DNA from: Danxiaibacter flavus
GTDB lineage: Bacteria; Bacteroidota; Bacteroidia; Chitinophagales; Chitinophagaceae
Assembly: GCF_041060425.1 (NCBI RefSeq)
Contig: NZ_JAULBC010000003.1
Coordinates: 310,001 to 374,000 of the forward strand
Reading direction: 5' to 3'
DNA length: 64,000 nt
This document shows, in pieces, positions 18,101 to 24,653 of this stretch. Position 1 is the first letter of the stretch, and each line of letters begins with the position of its first letter. A model generated the notes under the pieces. The model searched no databases. It worked only from the letters and a program-made list of their open reading frames with translations, and was not told the DNA's origin. The position numbers were made by a program, and so were the translations under genes.

Positions 18101-20259
18101 TGTGTTGAGTCCCCTACGCAGGTAGCAGCGGTTCCGGTAATGTTATTAACAGTGGGCGCCGGATTTACGGATGTTACCTGAACGGCATTTGAAACTGCGC
18201 AACAATAAAACTTCTGCGCCGCAATATTAGCAGGGTTACCCACAACTACGCGGTAATATCCAACTGCCGAAGGTATACTTAATGTGTTGGTTGTGGCTCC
18301 GTTTACAGGCGTCCACGAATTCCACGACGTCAGGTCTCCTGAAGTACTATAGAACCATTGGTACACATATCCTGCTCCTAATGTACCATCGTCTGTATAA
18401 GCAGCTACCAGATTCAGGTTTTCTCCCTGGCAATAAATGCCTCCGCTTTTTAAACCTGTAACCGTTACAGGTGGAGTACAGGCATATACAGTAATATCAT
18501 CTAAAGCCACGTCATTTCCGGTGCCCCCGGGGGCGTTATTCTTAATACTTAATGCAATGGATGAAAGTCCGGCGGGAACGGTAAAGTTCATGCCGTATTG
18601 CCGCCATACTTTATCTCCGTTAATGATGTCCCCGGCAAAGAATTTCGACACAGTGTCTCCGGTAACGGGATTGGTTAATGCAAAAGTCAGGTTTGGATTA
18701 ATGCCTCCGGTTGCGTTTCTAAATAAGCTAATGGCCCATGCTGAAAAAAACAGCTGGGTTCCGGGACAAAGGTTTCTCAATGTATCGGTGAAAAATGTTC
18801 CGGGTTGAAGATCTGCATTAAAAACAGCCATATAGCCGCTGCCGGTATGGTCTGTGAGGTTTGTATACCATTGGGCAAAGCCATTCCCGTTAGGATTCTT
18901 TGTAAGTGAGTATTGATTTGTTTGGGGTGGAAAATTAGCGGCCCCCGAAGCAAATGTGTAAGTAGTAGTTCCATTGGGCAAGCGTGTGCTGCTGTAGTTT
19001 GGATCGGACGCGTTATTTCCGCCAAAATCATTCTTGATCAACAACGACCCGTTTGCCGAACAACCAGACGGCACATCGCTTCCACATGTACCGCTGATAG
19101 TTACGTCTACCCGTTTTGCTGTTCCTGGCTTATTCTCGCATGTAAAGGCGTTTTGAACAGTTACATAATAGGACGTACTTCCGGTAAGTTTTGGAGTTGT
19201 ATAGGTTGGCCCGGTTGCTAACAGCGTGGTTAGACCACTATTTGAATACCATTTATACACAGGATTTCCGACCGTACTTGTTGCGGTTAATGTAGCGCTT
19301 ACATTATTACACACAACAACATCTGCGGAATTGATAGGAATATTGGTTATAAACGGATTTACCGTCACAATAACTGTTGAATCAGGTCCGGTTGCAACTA
19401 TCTGACCACCATCATTGGTTGTATAGATATACGATGGCGTTATTTTGTACGATACGGTTGCGGGTGCTGTTCCTGTATTTGTAAGCGTTTGGGGCAGTGT
19501 ATACTGACCGGCTGCATTTGCAACAGCGCTGCCGCTTGTTGCGCCGGTTGCACTGCCTGCTGTAACCGTGGCGGTCCATGTAAGCGTCGCGTTCGCCATT
19601 GTGGTAAGCGCTATATCCGTTGAAGTACCACTGCAAATGGTTTTACTGGTCCCTTTCACTATAGGAATCCGGAAGGTAGTGGTACGGGACGTATCATTGG
19701 TTATATCAGGGTCCGTAAATCCTGATGGTGCTTTCGCTATCGCGGTATTCTTTAACTGCAAGGCCAGGCTATCAGTAAACTTTGCTTTTCCATAAACCGT
19801 AAGAATAGCATAGCTGTTGGGTTGTAAGGTGAGTGTGTTGTTTTTCAGCACGCCCTGGGCCATTGTTGTGCTTCCTTTTGTAAATGTATTGCCAGTCGTT
19901 CCGGCATTAGAAAAACCAATTGAGTCGTATTGAAAATTTGCCGGAAGCGTATCAGTAAACGGTATATTGGTAAGCGCTGAAGCACCATCATTGTATATGT
20001 TGATATTGTAGCTTAACCTGCTACCATTTGCAACGGTTAACGGTCCGTTTTTTTGTATACGCAGACCACCTGGTGTGGTAATTTGCAGATTTCTGATACC
20101 ATGTACTCCCATGAATGTTCCTGTTGATGCAGCAAATCCCAGCTTTAAAAATTCCGGCGGCTTGGGCAGGGCATTGTATTCCATAACTTTTTGCATAGGG
20201 CCGGTTTGTGAAACCTGCATAAATAACGTAAAGGTGTAGGATGAACCTTTGGGGACCAT
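9109..20259 (-). CDS. Giant repetitive surface adhesin, type IX secretion substrate (main part; N-terminus is in a shifted frame upstream)
   Basis: At least 3,716 residues are read from the first ATG of this frame, but the frame is open back to 20415, and its true N-terminus is the lectin fragment at 20366-20983. In order it has the end of an L-type-lectin-like domain, a DUF11-like domain, Ig-like modules with GTSKTICSGTSTDIALT, a galactose-binding-like domain (ND FGGNNAS.. region at 18.5-19.05 kb) and a BIG2-type module (WASANASIATVDNTGKVKGV). Nineteen tandem repeats of about 120-135 residues follow, then a last degenerate DUF11 unit. The C-terminal domain (NVVTPNGDGHNDKFVI ... LLIFNRWNNKIYEKKGY) is of the CHU_C / gliding-motility type, which directs export through the type IX system. 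The protein probably forms a long surface fibre. The initiator ATG at 20259 is not a natural start, as it lies inside the lectin fold. Confidence 0.92.
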   Translation of the reverse strand: MVPKGSSYTFTLFMQVSQTGPMQKVMEYNALPKPPEFLKLGFAASTGTFMGVHGIRNLQITTPGGLRIQKNGPLTVANGSRLSYNINIYNDGASALTNIPFTDTLPANFQYDSIGFSNAGTTGNTFTKGSTTMAQGVLKNNTLTLQPNSYAILTVYGKAKFTDSLALQLKNTAIAKAPSGFTDPDITNDTSRTTTFRIPIVKGTSKTICSGTSTDIALTTMANATLTWTATVTAGSATGATSGSAVANAAGQYTLPQTLTNTGTAPATVSYKITPSYIYTTNDGGQIVATGPDSTVIVTVNPFITNIPINSADVVVCNNVSATLTATSTVGNPVYKWYSNSGLTTLLATGPTYTTPKLTGSTSYYVTVQNAFTCENKPGTAKRVDVTISGTCGSDVPSGCSANGSLLIKNDFGGNNASDPNYSSTRLPNGTTTYTFASGAANFPPQTNQYSLTKNPNGNGFAQWYTNLTDHTGSGYMAVFNADLQPGTFFTDTLRNLCPGTQLFFSAWAISLFRNATGGINPNLTFALTNPVTGDTVSKFFAGDIINGDKVWRQYGMNFTVPAGLSSIALSIKNNAPGGTGNDVALDDITVYACTPPVTVTGLKSGGIYCQGENLNLVAAYTDDGTLGAGYVYQWFYSTSGDLTSWNSWTPVNGATTNTLSIPSAVGYYRVVVGNPANIAAQKFYCCAVSNAVQVTSVNPAPTVNNITGTAATCVGDSTQLSNTTAGGTWASANASIATVDNTGKVKGVGTGTVNITYTVAVAGACSTTVSLAVTVSPRAIVNQPVNINICNASAVAPIILSGSPAGVTFSWTGGTTIGMPDGTGTTIPSFTAINAGTTAIVANITVTPIANGCNGVAKVFTVTVDPSAATPTISLSRPVSELGYQKVVTLTANAAGATSYQWYKSGVLIPGATAATYTIPSYSHADTGTYTVAAYNSKGCQSNAQGSVTLPDVERFETWKLVTDANGDFKPQANEILTYTIYVKNTGTVPLTNVQIKDTIPGHTTYLSGGIHNVTDNTVSFTIPGIAPGATENEVFTVQIDPDITGVDTIYNQALVQTDTTSHLTGCAEDRTNGECPTTIPTQPNKAFITWKAVTDTDGDNKAAANEILTYTIHIKNIGSVSVDNVTVTDIVPAHTTFITGSAGNGNYNGGTNTVTYSWQNLKVAQDTTVSFQVRVDNNITGVPLISNQGTITGDTTTHSTGCSESEANGNCTTDIPTIGTKSFDTWKTVTAENPDGKAQPGERLIYTIHVKNTGSVNIANISITDTIPAYTSYVAGSAGNGVYNATDKTITYSWTNLKVGQDTTVRFAADVATDLTGADSISNHARVTGDTISHPTGCSEATAADSCNTSVPVDAAKNFIAWKTVSDSSNNGLADAGELITYTIHVKNTGNRSIDSVTIKDTIPSRTRFVDGSAGNGIYNTLDSSVSFLIRNLGVGIDTAVSFAVRLDSNITGVDTVRNRVFVTGDSVSHPTGCSEATASDSCNTDIPANKIKDFFTWKTVADSDGDGKASAGDTLTYTVHVKNTGNVDIFNLILSDTIPEYTTFIPGLLGGSHNSFRNTVNFVWSILRVGQDTSFSFRVKVDADLTGVDSIRNRGIISADTLTRYTACSEASAKDSCTTTIPVQKTKAFITWKSVRDASGNGRAEANELLTYSIHIKNTGSIILTGIVVQDTLPPYTTLVNGDGGIYNPANRAINFTITRLLTGRDTSVSFVVRVNNDLTGADTALFNQAVVTSDTVRHPTGCAEATAIDSCVTEIPLTRVKSFDTWKLLSDESGDLKATAGEKLTYTIHVKNTGNVAINNVTLVDTIPLHTTYLAGSGGIYNAVSNTVSFSWTNLKVAQDTTVTFIVTVNADITSVDTIHNQASVTGDTITHETGCSEATPNGACPTVMPTYQVKSFKTWKLVADASGDGLAQSGEVLTYTIFIKNTGNVLINNITIRDTMPAYTSFLSGNGLFDSASKSITFTGVHLGVGRDTSFTFTVRVADDLTGARIISNVARVNGDTLTYNTGCSEDKANGVCRTDIPVDAIKDFKTWKFVSDASGNGLPGADEILTYTIHVKNTGNVILNNTTVRDSIPAHTTYVANSGGIYDIATNTVIFRILNLGVHKDTSVQFQVKIDHDITAADTIRNKGVVTGDTVTHPTGCSESTANSNCETIIPTDTIYAFSAWKTVADADGDGFGQPGEDLTYSIHVRNTGNLALSNLLVYDTVPVRTTYVAGSGGVVNGNRVEFGGLNIAVGDSVLLQFKVHITENSTGRDTIANIAYVHVPNSGPDIPTCNRPDGCPPETGDTTFIPVAVQSYIAWKTVNGLSADGFASAGEQLVYRINVRNTGKVAVTGLQVFDTIPHLTSYVPGSGGTINGSRVEFNNITVPVGATSQFVFNVQVDSSVTNKDSIRNIAFTNNGNGNTPTCTNPDNCVGGDTTKIPVGPTQFTAWKIVADANNDGSAQPGEVLTYTIYVKNTGSVTIAGVQVFDTIPAYTTYAGGSSGILSGGKIFFNNITIPVGDSVSVSFNVTVGTNLPASVTSIRNIGYVHEPGTPDQPTCNNPAGCPSGDSTEIQVKPLSYIAWKTVADANGDGSVQANEQLTYSIHVKNTGNAVLNGLLIYDTIPMYTTYVAGSGGVLNGSRVEFSNINVAIGDSVTVQFKVTAAASLMNIPSIKNIAFVHDNGGGEDKPTCTAPDGCIGGDTTIIPTKVFNYIAWKTVDDASGDGSAQPGEVLTYTIHVRNTDVVPLSGLLIYDTIPVHTTYVTGSGGTLNGARVDFSNVNIPVGDSALLSFKVTVGTGLSADVLHISNIAFIHIPGDGGDKPTCNDPSGCINGDSTIIPVKRLSYIAWKTVTDANGDGSVQANEQLTYSIHVRNTGTAALTGLLIYDTIPAYTSYVTGSGGVLNGPRVEFSNINIAVGDSVTVQFKVTAAVDLMSVPAIKNIAFVHDNGGGEDKPTCTAPDGCVGGDTTAIPTKVFNYIAWKTVDDASGDGSAQPGEVLTYTIHVRNTDVVPLQNLLIYDTIPDHTTYVTGSGGTLNGARVDFSNVNIPVGDSALLSFKVTVGTGLSADVLHISNIAFIHIPGDGGDKPTCNDPSGCINGDSTIIPVKPLSFIAWKTVADANGNGSVQANEQLTYSIHVKNTGNAVLNGLLIYDTIPMFTTYVAGSGGVLNGSRVEFSNVNVAIGDSVTVQFKVTAAASLLNIPSIKNIAFVHDNGGGEDKPTCTAPDGCVGGDTMVIPITQPITYEAWKTVSDASGDGKAQPGEILTYTIHLTNMSATALTGLMVYDRLPAYTTYVAGSGGILNGGRVEFSNINVPANDSVLLSFKVTTDADLSNASSIRNIAFVRDQGGKDVPTCTAPVACPNGDTTIIPVGNSAYIAWKTVSDADNDGKAEPGETLTYIIHLHNTGNVALTGLLVYDAIPALTTYVQGSGGTLSNGRVEFSNVNVPVGDSALLSFKVNVGTNLGNAGVIKNIGYIHDNSEGPDKPTCSTPSGCTGGDSTAIPVLNLVDLKITKRATNTSTGVGNNIIGVNDPFYYQIAVTNNSAVTAHNVVVTDTLASVLTYRESSADKGTAAFKQASRVITWTIDSLAGSEQGNLIVTVSSQQSGIVANRVVVTSMEQDSNPLDNISSVVTDVLELKIPNVVTPNGDGHNDKFVIQGLELYPDNQLLIFNRWNNKIYEKKGYTNDWDGSTLNAGTYYYELKLKDRNNQWHSYKGYITLLKDKH
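9780..17400 (-). repeat. Nineteen tandem DUF11-like repeats with a calcium-loop-like motif
   Basis: Each unit begins with an F/Y-x-x-WK motif followed by an acidic loop such as DANGDGSVQANEQLTY or DADGDGKAEPGE, then IHVKNTG, DTIP.hTTYV.GSGG, and a Cys-containing end. Units 1-9 (N-terminal) end in a CSEA..CxTxIP type motif. Units 10-19 end in PTCxxPxGCxxGDTTxIP. The D-x-[DN]-x-D-G loop with a glutamate about 12 residues from its start resembles EF-hand/dockerin-type calcium sites. Two cysteines per unit (C...C in the end motif) may pair. I counted units by the WK motif. Confidence 0.88.
10560..12570 (-). repeat. Recently duplicated two-repeat block, 801-bp period
   Basis: Units 13 to 17 of the adhesin array are arranged as alternating A-B-A-B-A with an 801-base (267-residue) period and near-identical DNA. 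For example, the stretch around 11040-11230 repeats almost unchanged at 11841-12031, and 10620-10680 recurs at 11421-11481 and 12222-12282. This level of identity exceeds that between other units and indicates a recent duplication, or ongoing gene conversion. It is also a place where short-read assembly could collapse or expand copies. Confidence 0.85.
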
Positions 20260-20365
20260 TTGAATGCGGACCTTCCGGTAGAATTGTGAAGGGGATGGCC
20301 GTGATGTTGTGGCTGTCCCGTAACTGATTTTCGTTCCTGCTAAAGCTGTTCCTCCCAGGTCCGCA

Positions 20366-20983
20366 TTAGTTCCCGTAAGGTAGCGGGTGTGATCGCTTAT
20401 AGGCCCCCCGAAGTGTTATAGCATTCGCCCTGGCGCCAGGGGCGCTATTATCAACAGTGTTAAGTTGGGCGGCAAAGTTGCCAAGTTCGTCAAAACCAAC
20501 ACCAAAATAGCCTCCGGTTAATCCCGGGCCCATGGTATAGGCTGCCGGAGGTTTTGAGTTAGCGTCAACTTCAGCATAGCCAAGTGCTGCGCCACTTGGC
20601 CCCAATTTGAAGGTTCCGGGTCCGTAAGATGCATCAAATAAAAAAACAGAAAACCCATCCCCGTCCGGTAACTCACTCGACCAGTCAGAATATTCAAAAT
20701 CGATTAACACACCCAGCGACGAAGGAAAGCGTTGATTTAAATATGCATAGCCCAGCTGGTTTGGCTGGTCATCAGTTAATCTTAACCAGCCCTGGCCCGG
20801 AGGATCAATGCCCCGCTCGGCTGTGAGAAATGCTGTGTCACCCAAAATAATATCCGGCGTAACTACAGTACCCGTAAATGTTTCGCTTATGGTGAACTGC
20901 GCGTGCAATTCGCGCAAACTAAACACACAAACCACAGTTATCAGGCAGGTGATCTTTTTTAATGTCTTTAAGGTTGGCAACAT
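20366..20983 (-). pseudogene. N-terminal part of the giant adhesin (signal peptide and L-type-lectin-like domain), cut off by a +1 frameshift
   Basis: A 205-codon frame with a signal peptide (CLITVVCVFSLRELHAQ) followed by most of a legume-lectin-like domain: LTDDQPNQLGYAYLNQRFP, LPDGDGFSVFLFDASYG, LGYAEVDANSK and GGYFGVGFDELGNFAAQL. At ANAITLRG the frame hits a run of six G's, and afterwards reads a meaningless tail (AYKRSHPLPYGN, stop). In the next frame the lectin fold continues sensibly as PISDHTRYLTGTNADLGG and flows into the giant adhesin. The two frames are therefore one gene (20983 to 9109, about 3,957 residues) separated by one extra base. It could be a true mutation, a phase-variable tract or a sequencing error. 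Confidence 0.9.
20404..20409 (-). other. G6 homopolymer at the adhesin frameshift
   Basis: On the coding strand the text is CTTCGGGGGGCCTATAAGC. With five G's it would read L-R-G-P-I-S and restore a single frame. With six G's the frame shifts and ends at a TAA about 40 bases later. Homopolymer G runs are typical both of slipped-strand phase variation and of sequencing errors. Confidence 0.9.
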
Positions 20984-21413
20984 ACTATTATGATATATGT
21001 ATTTACAATATCATCATAGGGAACGCGCTCTGCATTCTGCTGCAAAATGGTTCCATGTTTGCTGTAGTAAGGGGTACCCGTTTTCCGGGTTATTATGTTT
21101 TTGATTTCTTTACCGAGGGCAGGACTTTGGAAGCTTAACACGTTGAGCCCACTAATTTTTAAAGATGTCCGTTGTCAGTTAATTTTTGGCATAACGGTTA
21201 GCAAAAAACTGGTATAAAAAAAATGATTTATACAAAAACTACAAATCTTTGGTTAGTTTGTTCAGTTAGTTTACAAAAATTTGAACAAATCAACGTCTTT
21301 TTAATGGCAATTTTGTAGTTATTAAACAGTTTGCAACAACCTTTGATTTTGTAGATCAATTACATAGACAAGAGATATCACAGCCTTCATTAAAACGATT
21401 AAACAAAAATTTT
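20984..21413. other. Divergent intergenic region upstream of adhesin and Nudix genes
   Basis: These 430 bases separate the minus-strand adhesin operon from the plus-strand Nudix gene and must hold both promoters. The right half (21160-21400) is AT-rich with several TTTG words (for example near 21248, 21257 and 21340), the core of Bacteroidota promoter elements, but I cannot fix a -33/-7 pair with confidence. No gene or strong hairpin was seen. Confidence 0.5.
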
Positions 21414-21872
21414 ATGTCCCGTAAAAGTGCAGGATTACTTTGTTACAGGTTTGCGTCGGATGAGTTACAGGTACTATTATTGCATCCCGGAGGGCCTTTT
21501 TGGGCAAAGAAAGATCTTGGTTCATGGAGCATTCCCAAAGGCGAATTTGATGATAGCGAGTCTCCATTAGAAGCCGCTAAGCGTGAAGCTTTTGAAGAAA
21601 CAGGGATCCGGATAGACGGCGCATTTATTGAACTGTTACCTGTTAAACAAAAAAGTGGAAAACAGGTTTTTGCGTGGGCACTTGAATATGACATCGATCC
21701 CGCGGCCATTAAGAGCAATCTGTTTGAGATGGAATGGCCTCCGCATTCGGGGAAGAAAGCTGAGTTCCCCGAAATTGATAAGGCCGGATGGTTTTCGATT
21801 GACGAAGCCAGGCAAAAGATTATTGAAGGTCAAAAACCTTTGATAGATGAACTGATTGAAAAGCTGCAATAG
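21414..21872 (+). CDS. Nudix hydrolase
   Basis: A 152-residue single-domain Nudix enzyme with a complete Nudix box: G at about residue 44, then GEFDDSESPLEAAKREAFEE followed by TGI, fitting G-x5-E-x7-REUxEExGU. The N-terminus (MSRKSAGLLCYRF...LQVLLLHPGGPFW) and the SWSIPKGE segment before the box are typical of the group that hydrolyses nucleoside diphosphate-linked compounds, related to Ap4A or NTP pyrophosphohydrolases. The catalytic glutamates lie in the REAFEE helix and bind magnesium. The C-terminus (WFSIDEARQKIIEGQKPLIDEL) closes the fold. The substrate cannot be told from sequence. It is transcribed alone, divergent from the adhesin, 174 bases before the L,D-transpeptidase. Confidence 0.93.
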   Translation: MSRKSAGLLCYRFASDELQVLLLHPGGPFWAKKDLGSWSIPKGEFDDSESPLEAAKREAFEETGIRIDGAFIELLPVKQKSGKQVFAWALEYDIDPAAIKSNLFEMEWPPHSGKKAEFPEIDKAGWFSIDEARQKIIEGQKPLIDELIEKLQ

Positions 21873-22046
21873 CAAAGTACCGGACTGATCAATCTAAATT
21901 CATAGCAGATATTATTTTTCAATTGCATTATACACTTGCGATTTTGCTTTCAATTATTCTTTGCTATTTTTAAAACCAGATTTATTTAATTGCATTAGGG
22001 CTGACAAGCAGAATATTCGCGGCCTTTTTACCGGAAAAAGCTTTCA

Positions 22047-23693
22047 ATGAAAAACGTTTCATCTCGTATAACCAACTTTACTGCAAGCCAATTCATTAAA
22101 GTGGTAACCATACTCATTTTCATAAGTTGTAATGGGCAAACAAGTAACAAACAGCAACAACATCCAAAAGCAAAAACGACACATACAGATTCTCTTATCA
22201 TTGGGAATTTCAATCCGGCATCCGGAATTCCGCTTGACAGTACACGTATAAGTGGGTTTGTGGCAGGCAGGCCCTTATTCAAAGAGTTCACGCCGGACAT
22301 TTATAAATTCTATTCGTCCAATCATTACAACTATGTATGGTATGACAAGAAAGGGTTGTCCGAGCTTTCCAACATTCTGATCGGCCGGTTAATGAAAACG
22401 GATGAGGATGGCATCACTGACACTATTCCTTATAAAGAAGATTTCTTAAAGCTCATTCACTATAATGATACTTCGGGTTTGAAAAACGACAGCGCTCCGG
22501 ATATTACAACAGAGCTGATGCTCACCGCACAATATTTTAATTATGCAAAGAACATTTGGGGAGGAAAGCTGAATAACCAGGCGGAGAACTTAAACTGGTA
22601 TTTACCGCGCAAAAAGCTCTCTTACCCGGAACTGCTTGAAAAGAATCTTACAGCTGGTGCTATGACCCCTGATACGAACAATATAGTTATTGTACAGTAC
22701 CGCGGTTTAAAAGATGCATTACAACGTTACCGTGATATTGAAAAACAAAATGCAGCGGTTACCATACCATCACTGAAAAAGCCGGCCACATTAAAACTTA
22801 ATGACACATCAACTACAATAACACTCATCAGGCAGCAATTAACTTTATATGGATATGCAGGCGCACTACCTGGGGGAAATAAATTTGATACAGCTCTTGC
22901 CACCGCAGTAAATAAATTCAGGGTAACGCACGGATTAAAAAAGAGTGCAGTTATCGACAACAGCCTGATAAAAGAAATGAACGTGCCAGTTACTAAAAGA
23001 ATTGAGCAGATCATAGTTAACATGGAGCGTCTTCGCTGGATTCCGGCGGACAGTATTTCGGATGAATTTATTTTAGTGAACATACCTGCATTTACACTTA
23101 GCTACTATGAAGACAAAAAGATAGCCTGGGGCTGCAACGTAGTTGTAGGCACGCCTATGAATAAAACAGTGATCTTTAGTGGCATGATGCAATACGTAGT
23201 ATTCAGCCCTTACTGGTATGTGCCGCCAAGCATTATCAGGAAAGAAATTTTGCCGGGCATGAAACGCAATTCCAATTACCTTGCCAACCACAGGATGGAA
23301 TGGAACGGTGGCAACGTAAGACAAAAGCCGGGAAAAAACAATTCTTTGGGACTGGTTAAATTCCTTTTTCCCAATGCCAATAACATTTACCTTCACGATA
23401 CTCCGTCAAAATCGTTATTTGGAGAAGATAAGAGAGCGTTCAGTCATGGATGCGTCCGCGTGAGCGAACCGCGACAACTCGCTATCCGCCTGCTCCGTTA
23501 TGATTCATCATGGACGCCTGAAAAAATTGATAAAGCAATGAATGCAGGCACTGAAAAATATGTAACGCTGAAAAAAAAGATCCCGGTTTACATTGGTTAT
23601 TTCACCTGTTTTATGGATGCGAACGGCATGGTAAATTTCAGGGATGATGTGTATAAGAGAGATGACAGGTTGATGGAAATGTTGGTTAAATAA
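22047..23693 (+). CDS. L,D-transpeptidase (YcbB/LdtD-like), probable lipoprotein
   Basis: A 548-residue envelope enzyme. The N-terminus has a hydrophobic segment ending IFISC, a plausible lipobox near residue 28. The middle contains a peptidoglycan-binding-like helical domain (about residues 250-310, IRQQLTLYGYAGALPGGNKFD...FRVTHGLKK). The C-terminal YkuD catalytic domain begins near IEQIIVNMERLRWIP and holds the signature HDTPSKSLFGEDKRAFSHGC with VRVSEP after it; the catalytic cysteine is at residue 469 in SHGC. The order matches the large YcbB family, which makes 3-3 cross-links in peptidoglycan or attaches proteins to it. It stands alone, with a repeat-filled gap of about 960 bases downstream. 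Confidence 0.93.
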   Translation: MKNVSSRITNFTASQFIKVVTILIFISCNGQTSNKQQQHPKAKTTHTDSLIIGNFNPASGIPLDSTRISGFVAGRPLFKEFTPDIYKFYSSNHYNYVWYDKKGLSELSNILIGRLMKTDEDGITDTIPYKEDFLKLIHYNDTSGLKNDSAPDITTELMLTAQYFNYAKNIWGGKLNNQAENLNWYLPRKKLSYPELLEKNLTAGAMTPDTNNIVIVQYRGLKDALQRYRDIEKQNAAVTIPSLKKPATLKLNDTSTTITLIRQQLTLYGYAGALPGGNKFDTALATAVNKFRVTHGLKKSAVIDNSLIKEMNVPVTKRIEQIIVNMERLRWIPADSISDEFILVNIPAFTLSYYEDKKIAWGCNVVVGTPMNKTVIFSGMMQYVVFSPYWYVPPSIIRKEILPGMKRNSNYLANHRMEWNGGNVRQKPGKNNSLGLVKFLFPNANNIYLHDTPSKSLFGEDKRAFSHGCVRVSEPRQLAIRLLRYDSSWTPEKIDKAMNAGTEKYVTLKKKIPVYIGYFTCFMDANGMVNFRDDVYKRDDRLMEMLVK

Positions 23694-23709
23694 GTGACAA
23701 TGGAAAATT

Positions 23710-23745
23710 CCTGCCCAACTGACGTCATTCAGGCGGGGATAATTG
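23710..23745 (-). repeat. 36-bp dispersed element, copy 2 (inverted)
   Basis: Its reverse complement begins CAATTATCCCCGCCTGAATG and ends CAGTTGGGCAGG, matching the copy at 8048-8084 except for a few bases. It lies 17 bases after the L,D-transpeptidase stop codon and directly before the tandem repeats. Confidence 0.8.
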
Positions 23746-23792
23746 AAAATGGAGGGCAGGTCTCTGTGAAAAAAAACTATTTCATTCTTTTT

Positions 23793-24440
23793 ACGACAGA
23801 AACCACAGAGTTTTTTTTCACAGAGACACGGAAGAAACTGCTTCTGTGCTTTGGTGGCAAAAAACGGTGAAACTCTGTGCATCAAATTCCCTTCACTCTG
23901 TGGTTAAAAAAAATGTAGTTGCTAAACAACTTTCAGAAGCTCTTTTTTACCACAGAAACCACAGAGTTTTTTTTCACAGAGGACACGGAAAGAAACTCAA
24001 GAAACCATCCCACAACAAACTCAGTGCTTCTGTGCCTCAGTGGCAAAAAACCGTGAAACTCTGTGCTCAAACTCCTTTCACTCTGTGGTTAAAAAAAAAT
24101 GTAGTTGCTAAACAACTTTCAGAAGCTCTTTTTTACCATAGAAACCACAGAGTTTTTTTCACAAAAGACACGGAAAGAAACTGCTTCTGTGCTTCAGTGG
24201 CAAAAAACCGTGAAACTCTGTGCCTCAAACTCCCTTCACTCTGTGGTTTAAAAAAATGTAGTTGCTAAACAACTTTCAGAAGCTCTTTTTTACCACAGAA
24301 ACCACAGAGTTTTTTTTCACAGAGGACACGGAAAGAAACTCGAGAAACATCCCGCAACAAACTCAGTGCTTCTGTGCTTCAGTGGCAAAAAAACGGTGAA
24401 ACTCTGTGCTCAAACTCCTTTCACTCTGTGGTTTAAAAAA
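23793..24440. repeat. Four tandem intergenic repeat units of about 150-190 bp
   Basis: Units start near 23793, 23950, 24136 and 24291. Each runs from ACCACAGAAACCACAGAG plus a T-tract, through CACGGAAAGAAACT, GCTTCTGTG, GTGAAACTCTGTG and CACTCTGTGGTT, to a poly-A and the end AACAACTTTCAGAAGC. Two units (second and fourth) carry an extra insert of about 35 bases (CCCACAACAAACTCAGTG type). The unit's ends are complementary (AACCACAGAG versus CTCTGTGGTT), so each can fold into a large stem. A 140-codon plus-strand frame across units 1-3 repeats with the DNA and is not a credible gene. Confidence 0.88.
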
Positions 24441-24517
24441 ACATACAGTTGTTTAAACATCCTCCAAAAACCATACTTCTTCTTTCTTTTTCCTCTTTAT
24501 TTTCAACATTTTTCGCC

Positions 24518-24557
24518 ATTAACCGCTTATTAATTCTTTCATTAACCCTTCCGTTAA
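24518..24557 (+). promoter_or_regulatory. Four-copy TTAA direct-repeat array upstream of the GH71/99-like gene
   Basis: TTAA cores lie at 24519, 24530, 24542 and 24554, spaced 11, 12 and 12 bases, in units ATTAACCGCTT, ATTAATTCTTTC, ATTAACCCTTCC and GTTAAGG. A promoter-like TAGTTTTA follows at 24568-24575. The array matches the one before susC at 33685-33724. The spacing of about one helical turn is what SARP-family activators require. Binding by the membrane regulator encoded at 30858-33419 is inferred. Confidence 0.6.
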
Positions 24558-24653
24558 GGCCAAAAATTAGTTTTACAACCTGATTGCTTGTCCCACGCTT
24601 TAGTCAATTCCGGCTAACACTTTTTCCGGGACGGCTGTTTAAAACGATCTGCT

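Noticed and set aside
23846..24268. A 140-codon plus-strand frame in the tandem repeats
   Set aside because: It repeats the same peptide with the DNA units and breaks where unit lengths differ; no protein family features. It is a by-product of the repeat.
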